64,000 nucleotides of DNA from Paracoccaceae bacterium. GTDB lineage: Bacteria > Pseudomonadota > Alphaproteobacteria > Rhodobacterales > Rhodobacteraceae. Shown here piece by piece: positions 17,679 to 26,293 of this stretch (position 1 is its first letter; each line of letters opens with the position of its first letter). The notes below the pieces were generated by a model that saw only the letters and a program-made list of their open reading frames with translations, was not told where the DNA came from and did no database searches. The position numbers and the translations under genes are program-made. The stretch covers positions 62,001-126,000 of the forward strand of contig WKFK01000014.1 in assembly GCA_014872815.1 (NCBI GenBank). The letters are read 5' to 3'.

Positions 17679-18797
17679 ATGAGGAATTTGACGTATCAAA
17701 GCAGCGCGCTGGCGGTAAGTGTGGGCTTGGTGGCCTTGTTTGGCGGGTCCAGTGCTCTGGCACAAGACAACAATGCCCGGTTTTATGGGTTCTTCAATTT
17801 GATTGTTACCAGCACCGATGATGGGTTTGAGACCAACACGCAGTTGGTGGACAACTCCAATGCGCCCAGCCGGTTTGGTCTGTGGTGGGAAACGCCGTTG
17901 GGGCAAGGGACGTTTAAGTTCAACTTTGAAACGGCGCTTGGCTTGCGCGGGTCGTCTTCGCTGAGCATGACCAATAAAGAGCCGGATTTTGTGGACTACG
18001 CGCGCACCAGCCTGCGAAAGGTCGATTTCAGCTGGGGCGGTGACTTCGGCACGTTTTACATCGGGCAGGGCAGTATGGCCGCGGATGGGATGACGGGGGC
18101 GGACGACTCCGGGACTGGGTATATTTCTACCTCTGCGGTGGCTGATGTGTCGGGTGGCTACACGTTCCGTGTGAGCGGAACAGGGGCGCCGGGGCCGACA
18201 GTTGGGGCTGTGTTCAATGACTTTGATGGCGGACGTTTGGGACGTATCCGGTATGACTCGCCCACGTTTGGCTCTGGATTTTCGGTCGGGGCTTCGGTTG
18301 GTGAGAATATCCTTGTGTCCGGCAATGATGACATCAATTACGATCTGGCGCTGCGGTACTCTCGCGAAAACGGCGGCATGAAATACGACGCGCGCTTAGG
18401 CGGGCTTTGGGTGGATGGCCGCAATGGCAATGCGGACAACACGGCTGTGGTTGGATCGTTTAGCGCGTTGCATCTGAGCACTGGGATCAACGCCAAGATC
18501 GGAGCAGGGTGGCGCGACAACAGCGGTCTGGACAGCAACTATGTTTACACAAAGCTCGGCATTCGGCGCGACTGGTGGCAGGTGGGAGAAACCCGCCTGT
18601 CGGCGGATTTCTTCTGGGGCAATGACAGTGTTTTGGCTGGGGATGACGGGTTCACTTGGGGGCTGCAGGCCACGCAGGTGATCGAAAATGCCAATGCTGA
18701 ACTGTATTTGGCCTATCGTCAGCACAGCTACAGCCAGCCCGGAGTGAGTTTTGAGGATGTGGGCGCTTGGGCCTTTGGCGGTCGCTGGTTCTGGTAA
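17679..18797 (+). CDS. Outer-membrane porin-like protein, copy 2
   Basis: Like its upstream neighbour this is 372 residues with a signal peptide (cleavage near SALA, about residue 28). It has the same blocks (RFYGFFNLIVTSTDDGF, NSNAPSRFG, KFNFETALGLRGSSSLSM, FYIGQGSMAADGM) and ends in an aromatic strand FGGRWFW. The copies differ mainly in the loops between strands, as expected of paralogous porins with different selectivity or exposure to phage. GGGAGGGA lies upstream of the ATG. It has its own 300 bp upstream region. Confidence 0.8.
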   Translation: MRNLTYQSSALAVSVGLVALFGGSSALAQDNNARFYGFFNLIVTSTDDGFETNTQLVDNSNAPSRFGLWWETPLGQGTFKFNFETALGLRGSSSLSMTNKEPDFVDYARTSLRKVDFSWGGDFGTFYIGQGSMAADGMTGADDSGTGYISTSAVADVSGGYTFRVSGTGAPGPTVGAVFNDFDGGRLGRIRYDSPTFGSGFSVGASVGENILVSGNDDINYDLALRYSRENGGMKYDARLGGLWVDGRNGNADNTAVVGSFSALHLSTGINAKIGAGWRDNSGLDSNYVYTKLGIRRDWWQVGETRLSADFFWGNDSVLAGDDGFTWGLQATQVIENANAELYLAYRQHSYSQPGVSFEDVGAWAFGGRWFW

Positions 18798-18808
18798 CCG
18801 AAGCCAGC

Positions 18809-18842
18809 GCGTCAAAGCGCCAAGGTTTACACGCTTTGACGC
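18809..18842 (+). terminator. Hairpin after porin 2
   Basis: GCGTCAAAGCG and CGCTTTGACGC are perfectly complementary over 11 bp with a 12-base loop, just downstream of the stop. No U tract follows, so it may protect the 3' end rather than terminate by itself. Confidence 0.5.
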
Positions 18843-18878
18843 TGCGCGCAGATGCCTGCATTTTTGACGCCTTTGCCC

Positions 18879-18907
18879 TTGCGCCGGGGCGCGAGGGCCA
18901 CTAGAAG
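18879..18907 (+). promoter_or_regulatory. Candidate promoter of tig
   Basis: TTGCGC (18879-18884) and TAGAAG (18902-18907) are 17 bp apart, about 70 bp before the trigger factor start. By-eye prediction. Confidence 0.35.
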
Positions 18908-18927
18908 AGCACAAATTTTTCTCGACT

Positions 18928-18953
18928 GCGCGCGGACTCATTGTGCCGCGCGC
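18928..18953 (+). promoter_or_regulatory. Leader hairpin before trigger factor
   Basis: GCGCGCGG pairs with CCGCGCGC across a 10-base loop and ends 21 bases before the tig ATG. It would lie in the 5' untranslated region and may affect translation. Confidence 0.45.
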
Positions 18954-18974
18954 CGCTACTTATGGGGATACCCG

Positions 18975-20309
18975 ATGCAGGTTACTGAAACGCTGAACGA
19001 AGGTCTGAAGCGCGGCTACACCATCAAGGTGGAGGCTTCCGAGCTTGAGGCAACTGTAAACGACAAGCTGAAAGAAGCGCAGCCGGAAATCGAAATGAAA
19101 GGTTTCCGCAAAGGCAAAGTGCCGATGCCACTTCTGAAAAAGCAGTTTGGCGAGCGCCTGATGGGCGAAGCGATGCAGGAAACCATCGACGGTGCGATGA
19201 ACAAGCACTTTGAGGAGTCCGGTGACCGCCCTGCGATGCAGCCAAAAGTCGAGATGAAAGACGGCGAAAACTGGAAGCCAGGCGACGACGTTGAAGTCGA
19301 GATGTCCTATGAGGCGCTGCCAGAAATTCCAGAAGTTGACCTGAAGGGCATCAAGCTGGAGAAAATGGTTGTGAAAGCAGCCGAAGCGGATGTGGACGAA
19401 GCGCTGGCCAACCTAGCCGAAACCGCGCAGGACTTCAAAGCCCGCAAGAAAGGCTCCAAAGCCAAAGACGGCGACCAGGTTGTCATGGACTTCGTTGGCC
19501 GCATCGACGGGGAAGCGTTTGACGGCGGTGCCGGCGAAGAGTTCCCACTGGTGCTGGGTTCCGGTCAGTTCATCCCTGGCTTTGAAGAGCAGCTGGTCGG
19601 TGTGAAGGCTGGCGAAGAAAAAGACGTGACCGTGACCTTCCCAGAAGAGTACGGCGCCGAAAACCTGGCTGGCAAAGAAGCTGTGTTCTCCTGCACCATC
19701 AAAGAGGTGAAGGAACCAGTTGCGGCCGAGATCAACGACGAGCTGGCCACCAAATTTGGTGCCGAAGACCTCGCAGCTCTGAAAACTCAGGTATCCGAGC
19801 GTCTGGAAGGCGAATACGCCGGTGCGGCCCGTGCCGTAACCAAGCGCGCGCTGCTTGACGCGCTGGACGGTCTGGTGTCCTTCGACCTGCCACCATCCCT
19901 GGTGGAAGCGGAAGCGGGCCAGATTGCGCACCAGCTGTGGCACGAAGAAAACCCAGAAGTTGAAGGCCACGACCACCCAGAGATCGAGCCTACTGAGGAG
20001 CACAACAAGCTGGCCGAGCGCCGCGTGCGTCTGGGCCTGCTGCTGGCAGAACTGGGCCAGAAGGCAGAGGTTGAAGTGACCGACGCCGAGATGACTCAAG
20101 CGATCATGAACCAGGCGCGTCAGTACCCTGGTCAAGAGCGCCAGTTCTTCGAATTCATCCAGCAGAACCAGCAGATGCAGCAGCAGCTGCGCGCGCCGAT
20201 TTTTGAAGACAAAGTTGTCGACTATGTCTTTGAACTGGCTGAGATGACTGAAAAAGAGGTCTCCAAAGACGACCTGCAAAAAGCCGTAGAGGCACTGGAC
20301 GACGAATAA
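18975..20309 (+). CDS. tig: Trigger factor, ribosome-associated chaperone and PPIase
   Basis: The 444-residue protein binds ribosomes at the exit tunnel and folds nascent chains. Residues 1-140 are the ribosome-binding domain, with the signature [17 protein letters not shown]. The FKBP-type domain follows (about 155-240), with [20 protein letters not shown] and the flap [18 protein letters not shown]. The helical C-terminal arms end with an acidic tail. The start with GGGGA just upstream matches the family N-terminus [11 protein letters not shown]; an open in-frame extension to 18852 is not needed. Codon use is strongly biased, in keeping with high expression. Confidence 0.96.
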   Translation: MQVTETLNEGLKRGYTIKVEASELEATVNDKLKEAQPEIEMKGFRKGKVPMPLLKKQFGERLMGEAMQETIDGAMNKHFEESGDRPAMQPKVEMKDGENWKPGDDVEVEMSYEALPEIPEVDLKGIKLEKMVVKAAEADVDEALANLAETAQDFKARKKGSKAKDGDQVVMDFVGRIDGEAFDGGAGEEFPLVLGSGQFIPGFEEQLVGVKAGEEKDVTVTFPEEYGAENLAGKEAVFSCTIKEVKEPVAAEINDELATKFGAEDLAALKTQVSERLEGEYAGAARAVTKRALLDALDGLVSFDLPPSLVEAEAGQIAHQLWHEENPEVEGHDHPEIEPTEEHNKLAERRVRLGLLLAELGQKAEVEVTDAEMTQAIMNQARQYPGQERQFFEFIQQNQQMQQQLRAPIFEDKVVDYVFELAEMTEKEVSKDDLQKAVEALDDE

Positions 20310-20337
20310 GTCCAATACCCGTTAACGGGACAGTGAG

Positions 20338-20367
20338 AGGCCGCTCCAGATTGGGGCGGCCTTTTTT
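20338..20367 (+). terminator. Rho-independent terminator of tig
   Basis: AGGCCGC pairs with GCGGCCT followed by six T. A small palindrome CCCGTTAACGGG lies just before it. Confidence 0.9.
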
Positions 20368-20447
20368 GTTGGGGTGGTGACGGGGCGGCAGAGTTGACGT
20401 TGTTGTGCTTCGTGGTTTGCTTGTCCTTATGTGAGGGAGGAGCACCT

Positions 20448-20861
20448 ATGGGATACACAACTTTCGACAAAGCCGGATATGACGCCTTCAAAGCCAACGA
20501 TCGCGCCGGGCCGGTGCATATGCTGAACCTGGTCAAGCTGCGCGATAAAGCAGAATACGCCGATGGGCGCGAGGCTACGGGGGCGGAGGCTTATGCGGTC
20601 TATGGGCGTGAGAGCGCGGCGACCTTTGCCAAGCTGGGTGGCAAGATTATTTGGCGGGGCGAGATGGAGCAGATGTTGATCGGGCCGGAGAAGCAGTGGG
20701 ATCTGTGTTTTATTGCCGAGTATCCCAGCGTGGAGGCTTTTGCGTCGATGCATAAGTATCCGGAATACCGGGCCGCGGTCGAACATCGGCAGGCAGCGGT
20801 GGCGGACAGCCGCTTGATCCGAATGGCGCCGAAGGACTTGGGGGGGAATTTTGGGGAGTGA
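20448..20861 (+). CDS. DUF1330 family protein
   Basis: The 137-residue protein shows the DUF1330 (dimeric ferredoxin-like barrel) pattern: GPVHMLNLVKLRDKAEY near the start, then AYAVYGRESAATFAKLGGK, and the closing FIAEYPSVEAFASMHKYPEYR block with VEHRQAAVADSRLI. The family is of unknown function. The start has an excellent GGGAGG seven bases upstream. It converges on the radical SAM gene with a 74 bp gap and no obvious terminator between. Confidence 0.85.
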   Translation: MGYTTFDKAGYDAFKANDRAGPVHMLNLVKLRDKAEYADGREATGAEAYAVYGRESAATFAKLGGKIIWRGEMEQMLIGPEKQWDLCFIAEYPSVEAFASMHKYPEYRAAVEHRQAAVADSRLIRMAPKDLGGNFGE

Positions 20862-20935
20862 AGCCGAAGCTTTCTTCCCAATTTGGTTTCTATATAGCCA
20901 GCTGTCGCCCCTTGACCTGCGAAATTGTTTGGCGG

Positions 20936-22075
20936 TTAGGTGGGCGATGGTTGATCGTCGGGGTTTCTTCTGAAAATACGCGAAGTTATGCCGGGTGCGC
21001 GATCGTTGCCCGCTTGTTGCACTGCGAGGCATTCTGCAACTGCGCCGGACTTTGAGCCTCGAATGATCTCATTTGTACATGGGCTACATGTTTCCAAGAA
21101 AACGCATGTGTTGCAGGGTGCCAAAAAGGACTTTCGATGTCCGCGCTTGATCGACGTATCAAATCCTTTGAAAACACTTGTTTTGTGTACGTCCTCAAAA
21201 CTATTGATTGCCAGGTTCAAACGATCAATTCTGCGAGATACGTTGATGTTTTCGTTTTCTTCAAATGACATGGCGGGGCAAGGGAAATTGTTCCCTAGTA
21301 GATCTACATAGGAGTAAACGCTGGTGCCTCCGCACGCTTCGTCGGTGATTGTTTCGCAGGGCGTGCCGGTTGCCTGAGCGAGATACTCGCCCAGAGCCGG
21401 AGGGATATACATATTGAAGCGGGAGCCTTCGCGCATCAAGCAGCCAACGTAGAACTCCACAAGTGCGTCCAAGAGATCGCGGCCAGTGATCGCCAAGGTG
21501 TCTTTGTTTTTCTCTGCGCGATCATTGTATTGTAGTGTTTTGAAATTGATGGTTCTAAAGCCATGTTCGGCTGCAAAGGCAGCCAGTTTTGGCGTTTCCG
21601 GACGATTTGCGGCGGTTAAGACAAAGGTCATATCGACTGTCAGGTCTCCGTCTAAATATCTTTTGTGCCGTGTGAGCGCCCGAAGGTTATTCATTGTTTT
21701 TGCAAAAGATCCTTTGCCCCGCATTTTGTCATGGCTCTGGGCTTCAATGCCGTCCAAGCTAACCACGATGTTCTTTAAGGCCGCATTTTGACACACAGCG
21801 TATAGGCTCCGGAAATCGATCAAATTTGAGTTTACGGAAACGTAAAGGCCTAGTTGTTCCGCGGCCGAAACGATGTCTGTAAAATCCTTACGGAGCGTTG
21901 GTTCTCCCCCCAAAAGCGTTACGGTGTCGACACCGCCTTTCTGAAGCTGGCGCAGAACTGCGCAAATCTCTTTTGTCGACATCCCTTTGCGGGGACGCAA
22001 TTGATCGTTTCCGACGAAACAGTGAGCGCAACGAATGTTGCACTCACCGGTGAGGTAAATCACTGCAGATGTCAC
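20936..22075 (-). CDS. Radical SAM/SPASM peptide maturase
   Basis: The 379-residue enzyme has the radical SAM cluster Cys12-x3-Cys16-x2-Cys19 (ECNIRCAHC) and the SAM-binding GGEP at 56-59. A SPASM region follows: Cys248-x12-Gly-x4-Cys266, then Cys321-x2-Cys324-x5-Cys330-x2-Cys333 and Cys349, enough ligands for auxiliary Fe-S clusters. SPASM enzymes commonly build thioether, carbon-carbon or ether crosslinks in ribosomal peptides. The start is GTG, six bases after the stop of the 89-codon gene, so the two are coupled and that product is the likely substrate. Sampled lines are 38-47% GC, below the neighbours, suggesting transfer. The reaction cannot be named from sequence. Confidence 0.88.
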   Translation of the reverse strand: MTSAVIYLTGECNIRCAHCFVGNDQLRPRKGMSTKEICAVLRQLQKGGVDTVTLLGGEPTLRKDFTDIVSAAEQLGLYVSVNSNLIDFRSLYAVCQNAALKNIVVSLDGIEAQSHDKMRGKGSFAKTMNNLRALTRHKRYLDGDLTVDMTFVLTAANRPETPKLAAFAAEHGFRTINFKTLQYNDRAEKNKDTLAITGRDLLDALVEFYVGCLMREGSRFNMYIPPALGEYLAQATGTPCETITDEACGGTSVYSYVDLLGNNFPCPAMSFEENENINVSRRIDRLNLAINSFEDVHKTSVFKGFDTSIKRGHRKSFLAPCNTCVFLETCSPCTNEIIRGSKSGAVAECLAVQQAGNDRAPGITSRIFRRNPDDQPSPT

Positions 22076-22081
22076 AGCGGG

Positions 22082-22351
22082 TTATTTTTCGAAGCGAACT
22101 TTATTGGTGCCGCTATTGCAGCAACCTGCGCCAATGCCCCAACGGGCTTCTACAACGTCAATGCCTGAAGCGCGCGCAACGCCGCCTAGAGCACCCTGCC
22201 AAGTGCGTGCAAGTCGCTCCATTTCTTGGGCCTGCGCCTCATCGTCAACATCCACACCCATTTCGATTGCCACCGCCTTTGGGTTTGCTACAAATCTCGC
22301 CAGTGTTGTGGGGTCTTCCAGATGAGAAATAATCTGTTTGGGATCGGCCAT
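22082..22351 (-). CDS. Putative RiPP precursor peptide for the radical SAM enzyme
   Basis: The 89-residue product has a helical, acidic N-terminal two thirds. The run LEDPTTLARFVANPKAVAIE followed by MGVDVDDEA resembles Nif11/NHLP-type leaders (D/NP, then xxGV with acidic residues). The C-terminal 20 residues are of different character: RWGIGAG, adjacent Cys77-Cys78, NSGTNK and VRFEK, a plausible modified core. A Gly-Gly at residues 56-57 (ALGGVA) is a possible leader cleavage site, leaving a long 32-residue product. ATG 22351 has GGAGAG four bases upstream; a TTG four codons earlier is less likely. It directly precedes the radical SAM gene. No protease or immunity gene was recognised beside it. 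Confidence 0.7.
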   Translation of the reverse strand: MADPKQIISHLEDPTTLARFVANPKAVAIEMGVDVDDEAQAQEMERLARTWQGALGGVARASGIDVVEARWGIGAGCCNSGTNKVRFEK

Positions 22352-22372
22352 GATACTCTCCAACTCTTAAAT

Positions 22373-22390
22373 AAAAACACCTTTAGGGTG
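22373..22390 (-). terminator. Weak terminator or attenuator before the precursor gene
   Basis: On the minus strand CACC pairs with GGTG around CTAAA, followed by five T. It stands 22 bp before the precursor start, between the HlyD-like gene and the cassette. A TTGACA (complement of 22409-22414) lies just upstream as a possible -35, with no convincing -10. Confidence 0.3.
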
Positions 22391-22557
22391 CTTCATGATC
22401 CTGTTTGCTGTCAAGGAAAAGAAAACCAAGCAGGTATTGTCCTCACCAGTATGGGGCGGTCAAACCTGCGCGTCTGAGGCTTCTTTCGGTGTGATGTGGA
22501 AGGCTTTGTGGACTTTGACAGCTCGGGCTGTTTGTCGCCTGAGCTGGTTGAGGGAGG

Positions 22558-23793
22558 TCAGTGATGGCCCGAGAACACCAAGAGGCGGAAGGGCATCATG
22601 ATGGCGCGGAAGCGCAAGATCAGGGCGTGCGCGTAGCCGACGGTGTCGATCACATGCAGGGCAACAAATTCGCCGGTGCCAATGTCGGGATCTTGCAGTC
22701 GCTCGTGGTTGTTAGTGTAGGCGTTGACCTCACATTTGCTGCCTGGCGGCAGGTGGTCGGTGCCGCCTTCATAGAGTGGTTCCATATAGGCAATCACGGT
22801 GCCCGGCTGGCGGTCGTTCTGTGGGTCGCGCAGCGTGTCGGTGGGGCGAATTTGACCTGAGGGGATCACGTCCTGGACTTCCACAATTACCATGGGGGTG
22901 ATACGCATAGGGCTAGAAATGCAGGACATTTCGGCCAGCATGCCGGGGTGCAGTATCTGCGCGGTCAGCTGGCTGAAGCCGGCCTGAAAGCGGCCGCGGC
23001 CGGTGTCGGTGGGCACCAGAATGCCTGCGGGACGCAGGATCGGGTTGATATAGTCGCCGACACGCAGGTCAAATTGCTCGATGCGGCCGGTTTGACCGGC
23101 GTAGATGCTCATCTTGCTCAACTCGACTTCGGCTTGGTGCAGCGCGGCGCGGGCGCTGTCCTTCTGCGCAGGCAGTTGGATTTCGACACGGTGTTTGGCG
23201 GATTCCACGGCGGAATGCGCGGCATCCACGGCGGCGAGACGTTCTTGGATCAGATTTTCAAGTCGCTCCACCTCGCGCACGGTCACGGCAGGGGAGTTTT
23301 GCTCATAGAGCGTGTTCTTGCGCTCAAACTCATCTTTGGTTTGCTCAAAGGCGGCCTCGGCAGCGTCGAGATTGGCTTGGGCCACGCGCAGGTCGTCACG
23401 GGCCAAAAGCTCGCCAGCATCGACTTCGACCATTGCGGCGCGGGCAGTGGCAACGGCGGCGCGTTGGCGGCTGTCGTCCAGGCGGAAAATCAACTCTCCG
23501 GCTTCGACGTCCTGATTGTTTTCCACGTTCACTTCAACCACGCGGCCAGAGAGTTCCGGCAGGATGGTGACGGTGCGGAAGTAGGAGGACGCGTTGGTGG
23601 TGGAGGGATGGAAGTAGAAGATCAGGGTGATCAGGCTGACCGTGAGGATGAAACAGGCGCTGAGACCGTAGCGCAGCTCGTACCACATGGAGAACAGGGT
23701 GATCTCTTGCCCTAGACGTTTGCCCTGCCAATAGCGGCGGAACAGGAAGTCAGGGAAGATGGTGAGCATGGAGCAAGCGAGGAATTCCAACAT
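22558..23793 (-). CDS. HlyD-family membrane fusion protein (YibH/YiaV-like)
   Basis: The 411-residue protein has an unusual amphipathic start (LEFLACSMLTIFPDFLFRRY), then a membrane segment at about 48-63, the lipoyl half-motif RVVEVNVENNQDVEAGELIFRL, a long coiled-coil hairpin (about 105-225), IYAGQTGRIEQFDLRVGDYI and a barrel. It lacks the HlyD C-terminal signature of the exporter at 7.4 kb. It is a clear paralogue of the partial gene at 63417, sharing WYELR, SLITLIFYFHP and FRTVTIL. It follows the small membrane protein gene by 3 bp. In E. coli, YibH/YiaV proteins pair the same way with DUF3302 partners. Whether it exports the nearby peptide is inference. Confidence 0.82.
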   Translation of the reverse strand: MLEFLACSMLTIFPDFLFRRYWQGKRLGQEITLFSMWYELRYGLSACFILTVSLITLIFYFHPSTTNASSYFRTVTILPELSGRVVEVNVENNQDVEAGELIFRLDDSRQRAAVATARAAMVEVDAGELLARDDLRVAQANLDAAEAAFEQTKDEFERKNTLYEQNSPAVTVREVERLENLIQERLAAVDAAHSAVESAKHRVEIQLPAQKDSARAALHQAEVELSKMSIYAGQTGRIEQFDLRVGDYINPILRPAGILVPTDTGRGRFQAGFSQLTAQILHPGMLAEMSCISSPMRITPMVIVEVQDVIPSGQIRPTDTLRDPQNDRQPGTVIAYMEPLYEGGTDHLPPGSKCEVNAYTNNHERLQDPDIGTGEFVALHVIDTVGYAHALILRFRAIMMPFRLLVFSGHH

Positions 23794-23796
23794 GCG

Positions 23797-24240
23797 TTAG
23801 GTCTCCCCGTCTTTGGTTGGGGCTGGCGCAGGGGGGGCGATTTCGGCCGATGGCGCTTCGGCAACTGGTTCTGCGATGGGTTGCGGGGCCGCCTTGAGGC
23901 GGTCGAGCGCGTCAGCGATGCGTTGCAGCGGCGTTTCGTAGTCGGGAACCTGTACGAGAGCGAGCAAAAGCGCGGCGACCCAATAGAGGTTGTTGTGGGT
24001 GAACAGCGCGATGAGGGCGAGCACGCCGACCATTTGCAGCTGATTGGCGCCGACCTTGTGGGCGAGCTTTTCCGGCAGCGAATGCAGGTGCAGGAAGAAG
24101 GTGGTGATGATGAACACCATGACGGCGACAAAGATCGCGACGTTTGTCATCATCGGGTCCCCACCGGTGCCGTCGGAAATGAAACTCGGCAAGTGATGGG
24201 GGGCTAAAGGGTGCAGGGTTGCTGCGGCTTCAGAGCTCAC
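23797..24240 (-). CDS. Small inner-membrane protein, DUF3302-like partner
   Basis: The 147-residue protein has two membrane segments (about residues 33-52 and 68-93), separated by HSLPEKLAHKVGANQLQMVG, then a soluble tail rich in Pro, Ala and Glu. It is paralogous to the protein at 63026, which shares QMVG and LFTxNN with a hydrophobic run. The arrangement with an HlyD-like gene immediately downstream matches the E. coli YibI-YibH and YiaW-YiaV pairs. The start at 24240 is uncertain; Met30 and Met31 lie just before the first membrane segment and could be used. Function unknown. Confidence 0.7.
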   Translation of the reverse strand: MSSEAAATLHPLAPHHLPSFISDGTGGDPMMTNVAIFVAVMVFIITTFFLHLHSLPEKLAHKVGANQLQMVGVLALIALFTHNNLYWVAALLLALVQVPDYETPLQRIADALDRLKAAPQPIAEPVAEAPSAEIAPPAPAPTKDGET

Positions 24241-24310
24241 GAAGGGGCCTCAATAACTGGTCAAAATCTGACGTCAGAATAGAGAGGCCCAGTGGGGCTG
24301 CCAAGTCAAC

Positions 24311-24784
24311 TTAGGGGCGCAAACCTGTTTCTTTCAACAATCCTGCGGCCTTGGCTTCGGGGTAGTAGCCTTTGGCATAAAGGAAAACCGAGCGATCGTA
24401 ATTGCCTTCGGCGACCATATAGGCGCCGCGCAGGTACTTCACTGCGTAGGTGAGGTTGGTTTCGGCATCCAAAAGACCTTCGCGCCCGCCGGTGTAGCCC
24501 ATGCCGCGTGCGGTGGGCAGTTGGATCTGCATCAGGCCAATATTCGGCCCGTTGGTGGCCCAGGGTCGGTGGGTGCTTTCGCGGATGATGACACGTTGGA
24601 CCAGATCGCGGGGCACCTCGTAGTGGTCGGCCCATTTGTTGATCAGCGCGCGCAGTTCTGGCGTTTCGTTGGGATAAAGCGGCGGGTCGAATGTGGACAC
24701 GGACGGTTCAGAGCCACCGCACGCGGCGAGCGGCAGGCTGATCAGCATAAGTAGCGCGTTGCGGCGGGAAAAATTCTGCGACAT
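24311..24784 (-). CDS. Lytic transglycosylase lipoprotein, SLT domain
   Basis: The 157-residue protein has a lipoprotein signal with lipobox LAAC (Cys22). An SLT/lysozyme-like domain follows, with the catalytic Glu69 in IIRESTHRPWA and the conserved NIGLMQIQLPTARGMGY and NLTYAVKYLRGAY blocks. It would cleave peptidoglycan with 1,6-anhydro product formation at the inner leaflet of the outer membrane or in the periplasm. The ATG at 24784 begins the signal sequence; an extended frame to 25015 runs into the L9 gene and is not used. It is compact, at the short end of the family. Confidence 0.85.
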   Translation of the reverse strand: MSQNFSRRNALLMLISLPLAACGGSEPSVSTFDPPLYPNETPELRALINKWADHYEVPRDLVQRVIIRESTHRPWATNGPNIGLMQIQLPTARGMGYTGGREGLLDAETNLTYAVKYLRGAYMVAEGNYDRSVFLYAKGYYPEAKAAGLLKETGLRP

Positions 24785-24879
24785 GGGGCCTCCTGACAGT
24801 CGTGGCGTCAGTATGGCTTTTGTCTGTGTGAAGGGAAGGGGAGCGTGGTAGGTGCGCGGTATCTTGCGGATGGGCAAAG

Positions 24880-24913
24880 AAAAAGCCGCGCCCAGGTGCA
24901 CCCGGGCGCGGCT
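24880..24913 (-). terminator. Terminator of the rpsF-rpsR-rplI operon
   Basis: On the minus strand a 13 bp GC-rich stem (AGCCGCGCC with GGCGCGGCT, extended inward by CC/GG) is followed by TTTTT and lies 26 bp after the L9 stop. Confidence 0.9.
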
Positions 24914-24938
24914 CTGCGAATTCTTCGCGGTGAAACGC

Positions 24939-25562
24939 TTACTGCTCTTCGGCAGGCGCTTCTTCTGCTTCGGAAGCTTCCGGAGCAAAGTCTTCGTCGT
25001 CAGACGCTGCAGCACCGATATCGTCGAACAATTCGGAGATTTCGAATTCTGCTTCAGCCTCTGCTTCCGCGGCCAGTTCCTGGATGGACTTGCCGGAGGC
25101 CTGAAGCTCTGCTTCTTCCTCGGAGCGCGCCACGTTCAGGTCGATGGTCACGTCGACTTCTGGGTGCAGCAGTACGTGTACAGCGTGCAGGCCCAGGTCT
25201 TTGATTGGCTTGGCCAGAACAACCTGTTTCTTGTCCACGGTGAAACCAGCGGCGGTGGCGGCTTCTGCGGCGTCACGGGTGGTGACAGAACCGTAGAGGG
25301 CACCAGCGTCGGACGCGGAGCGAATCACGATGAACTGCTGTCCGTCGAGTTTCTCTGCCAGCGCTTCGGCTTCTTTCTTGGTTTCCAGGTTACGCGCTTC
25401 GAGTTGCGCTTTTTGCGCTTCGAAGGATGCGATGTTGGACTTGGAAGCGGTCAGTGCTTTGCCCTGAGGCAGCAGGAAGTTGCGGGCATAACCCGGCTTC
25501 ACGTCAACCACGTCGCCCATTTGGCCCAGCTTGGCTACACGTTCCAGAAGGATAACTTGCAT
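24939..25562 (-). CDS. rplI: 50S ribosomal protein L9
   Basis: The 207-residue protein begins with the L9 signature [19 protein letters not shown] and the rRNA-binding [13 protein letters not shown]. The C-terminal rRNA-binding lobe ends near residue 150. About 55 further residues are very rich in Glu, Ala and Asp, an acidic tail missing from E. coli L9 (about 149 residues) but usual in Rhodobacterales. It is last in the operon behind rpsF and rpsR, with a 12 bp gap from rpsR. Confidence 0.97.
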   Translation of the reverse strand: MQVILLERVAKLGQMGDVVDVKPGYARNFLLPQGKALTASKSNIASFEAQKAQLEARNLETKKEAEALAEKLDGQQFIVIRSASDAGALYGSVTTRDAAEAATAAGFTVDKKQVVLAKPIKDLGLHAVHVLLHPEVDVTIDLNVARSEEEAELQASGKSIQELAAEAEAEAEFEISELFDDIGAAASDDEDFAPEASEAEEAPAEEQ

Positions 25563-25574
25563 ATCAGTCTCTCC

Positions 25575-25802
25575 TTACTTCACGGCGTATGGAAGCAGTG
25601 CGAGGAAGCGCGCGCGTTTGATTGCACGGGCCAGCTCACGCTGTTTCTTTGCAGACACTGCGGTGATGCGGGACGGCACGATTTTGCCACGCTCAGAGAT
25701 GTAGCGCTGCAGCAGCTTGGTGTCTTTGTAGTCGATTTTCGGCGCGTTCTCACCCGAGAAAGGGCAGACTTTGCGACGGCGGAAAAATGGTTTTGCAGCC
25801 AT
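25575..25802 (-). CDS. rpsR: 30S ribosomal protein S18
   Basis: The 75-residue basic protein has the S18 core: [12 protein letters not shown], then [20 protein letters not shown] and the closing [20 protein letters not shown] and [11 protein letters not shown]. It binds next to S6 on the platform of the small subunit, which matches rpsF upstream. Length is normal. Confidence 0.98.
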   Translation of the reverse strand: MAAKPFFRRRKVCPFSGENAPKIDYKDTKLLQRYISERGKIVPSRITAVSAKKQRELARAIKRARFLALLPYAVK

Positions 25803-25827
25803 AACTTAATGTCCTCTCTTAAGGTGA

Positions 25828-26184
25828 TTAGTTGCGGCGGTCGCGACGGTTGTCACGCTCGTCACGTTTCTGCATCTGAACCGATGGACCTTCGGCGTGC
25901 TCGTCGACCTTGATGGTCAGAACGCGCATCACGTCGTCATGCAGGCGCATCAGGCGTTCCATTTCCTGAACCGCAGCGGATGGTGCGTCGGTCTTCAGGA
26001 AGGCGTAGTGGCCCTTGCGGTTCTTGTTGATTTTGTAGGCCATGGTTTTCACGCCCCAGTACTCGGACTCTACAACGGACCCGCCGTTGTCAGAAAGAAC
26101 GGTGCTGAAGTGCTCAACGAGGCTTTCGGCTTGCGCGTTGGACAGGTCCTGGCGCGAGATGAAAACATGCTCATACAGTGGCAT
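25828..26184 (-). CDS. rpsF: 30S ribosomal protein S6
   Basis: The 118-residue protein starts MPLYEHVFISRQDLSNAQ with GGAGAG upstream of the ATG. The S6 pattern continues with WGVKTMAYKINKNRKGHYAF and ends in a charged tail (RDERDNRRDRRN). S6 pairs with S18. An in-frame extension to 26253 exists but the ribosome binding site decides for 26184. First gene of the operon. Confidence 0.97.
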   Translation of the reverse strand: MPLYEHVFISRQDLSNAQAESLVEHFSTVLSDNGGSVVESEYWGVKTMAYKINKNRKGHYAFLKTDAPSAAVQEMERLMRLHDDVMRVLTIKVDEHAEGPSVQMQKRDERDNRRDRRN

Positions 26185-26293
26185 GTGCTCTCCATTCGAT
26201 TTTAGGCGCATTTCAAAGAGCGGGGCGTCTTTAGCCTTTTGCACCCCACCCACGAGAGACTGCGCGGTTCAAGCTTTTGCAAAAGGATGGCGC

